Below, in pieces: positions 63,365 through 64,000 of a stretch of 64,000 nucleotides of DNA (its first letter is position 1; every line of letters begins with the position of its first letter). The stretch is from Echiichthys vipera (Eukaryota > Chordata > Actinopteri > Perciformes > Trachinidae): NCBI GenBank assembly GCA_963691815.1, contig OY829658.1:19395731-19459730 (forward strand). The letters are read 5' to 3'. The notes beneath the pieces were generated by a model. That model saw nothing but the letters and a program-made list of their open reading frames with translations, made no database searches and was not told where the DNA came from. The translations under genes and the position numbers were made by a program.

Positions 63365-63573
63365 TCCTTGCAAACTCAAATTGCCAGTCTTGAAAACGAC
63401 ACCTTAACTGATGGAAATGCAAATTTGCCTCCTGAAAATCTGCAAAATATTAAGGATAATTTACAAAATTACAAGAAAAATGTACCACCAAAAGCCTGGA
63501 GCCTGAACTGCTTCAGTTTCATTAAAAGTGTCGTAAGAGATGTCTGTGACAGTCCATGCTGCACCTCAAGAGG
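63365..63573 (+). CDS. Candidate internal exon of an unidentified protein
   Basis: A T-rich tract with AG (ttttttccgagag) precedes an open stretch of about 69 codons ending in AGAGG|GTAAGC, a good donor whose TAA supplies the only stop. The translation has an amphipathic, Asn/Leu-rich helix-like start (LENDTLTDGNANLPPENLQN) and a cysteine-containing end (CFSFIKSVVRDVCDSPCC). I do not recognise the family. It could be an exon of a separate downstream gene or a chance frame. Confidence 0.2.
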
Positions 63574-64000
63574 GTAAGCAGCAGCAAGTGTGACAGTGGA
63601 TGAGGAAGTAAAACTGTTGAGTTTAGCTTTACTTCATCGTTAACACTTATACACAGTGACGAGACTAATGTGCTGAAGCCAAGAACAGCAGTGCTTGGTA
63701 TTATTTTTAAATGCTGTTATCTTGAAATCAAAGGTTAATTATGTTGTTATCTGGAAAAGAGAAATGTCTTTCTTATTTTTGGGTTTTAATGTTAGATCCT
63801 GAATAGAGAATAGTTCCTGACAATGACTGATATTGAGTTGAAGACTTCTCTGATTTCATACAGACACAAAATCAAGCCTTTTTACTTTATTAATTTGGAG
63901 ATATTAAATTATGATCTATAATAATTCATCAGTCACTGTCAGCTGATTTGACCACGGAGATGCGAGTGACAGCTGAGTGACAGCTGAGTGCAGCGCATGA

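Overview
This is a stretch of a vertebrate nuclear genome, almost certainly a ray-finned fish and probably a percomorph-type teleost. The signs are GT-AG split genes, very long (CA/GT)n arrays, and many short DNA-transposon and LINE/SINE remnants of kinds familiar from teleosts. There is no bacterial or viral gene content. A 200-base run of N at 45541-45740 marks an assembly gap.

Two genes are well supported, both on the + strand. (1) The last seven coding exons of a DENND3-like gene (DENN-domain Rab GEF, C-terminal WD40 propeller) lie at 684-5326, followed by a 3' UTR with polyadenylation signals near 6.57 and 6.84 kb; the 5' part of the gene lies outside the window. (2) A complete coding region of SLC45A4, a 12-helix MFS transporter, is spread over 14 coding exons from 33591 to 61522, predicting 886 residues. 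A GC-rich, CpG-rich promoter and untranslated first exon lie near 14.1-14.37 kb, with a likely second untranslated exon at 15595-15677. The transcription unit would then run from about 14.2 kb to at least 62.9 kb, with an intron of about 18 kb before and one of about 18.7 kb after the first coding exon. DENND3 and SLC45A4 are also neighbours in human, which supports both names, but as I recall they are convergent there and tandem here. A candidate exon of an unidentified product sits at 63365-63573.

Layout: 1-6.9 kb DENND3 3' end; 6.9-14 kb intergenic, with a roughly 1.5-kb foldback structure (8352-9873), a small hAT-like element with an exact 8-bp target duplication (9924-10166) and a two-period minisatellite (12822-13770); 14.1-33.6 kb SLC45A4 promoter, 5' exons and repeat-rich intron; 33.6-52.6 kb first coding exon and a huge intron with three long (GT)n arrays; 52.6-61.5 kb remaining coding exons; 61.5 kb to the end, 3' UTR and the unassigned candidate exon.

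The most unusual structure is a perfect 42-bp palindrome with a (CG)7 centre abutting a 252-bp (GT)126 array at 55708-56001 inside an SLC45A4 intron. Several short TTAA-flanked elements share related termini, one of them making up about half of a 221-bp DENND3 intron. I found no clearly new gene system. Most unexplained structure is repeat-derived, and family names for the repeats are given only as far as termini or encoded motifs allow.
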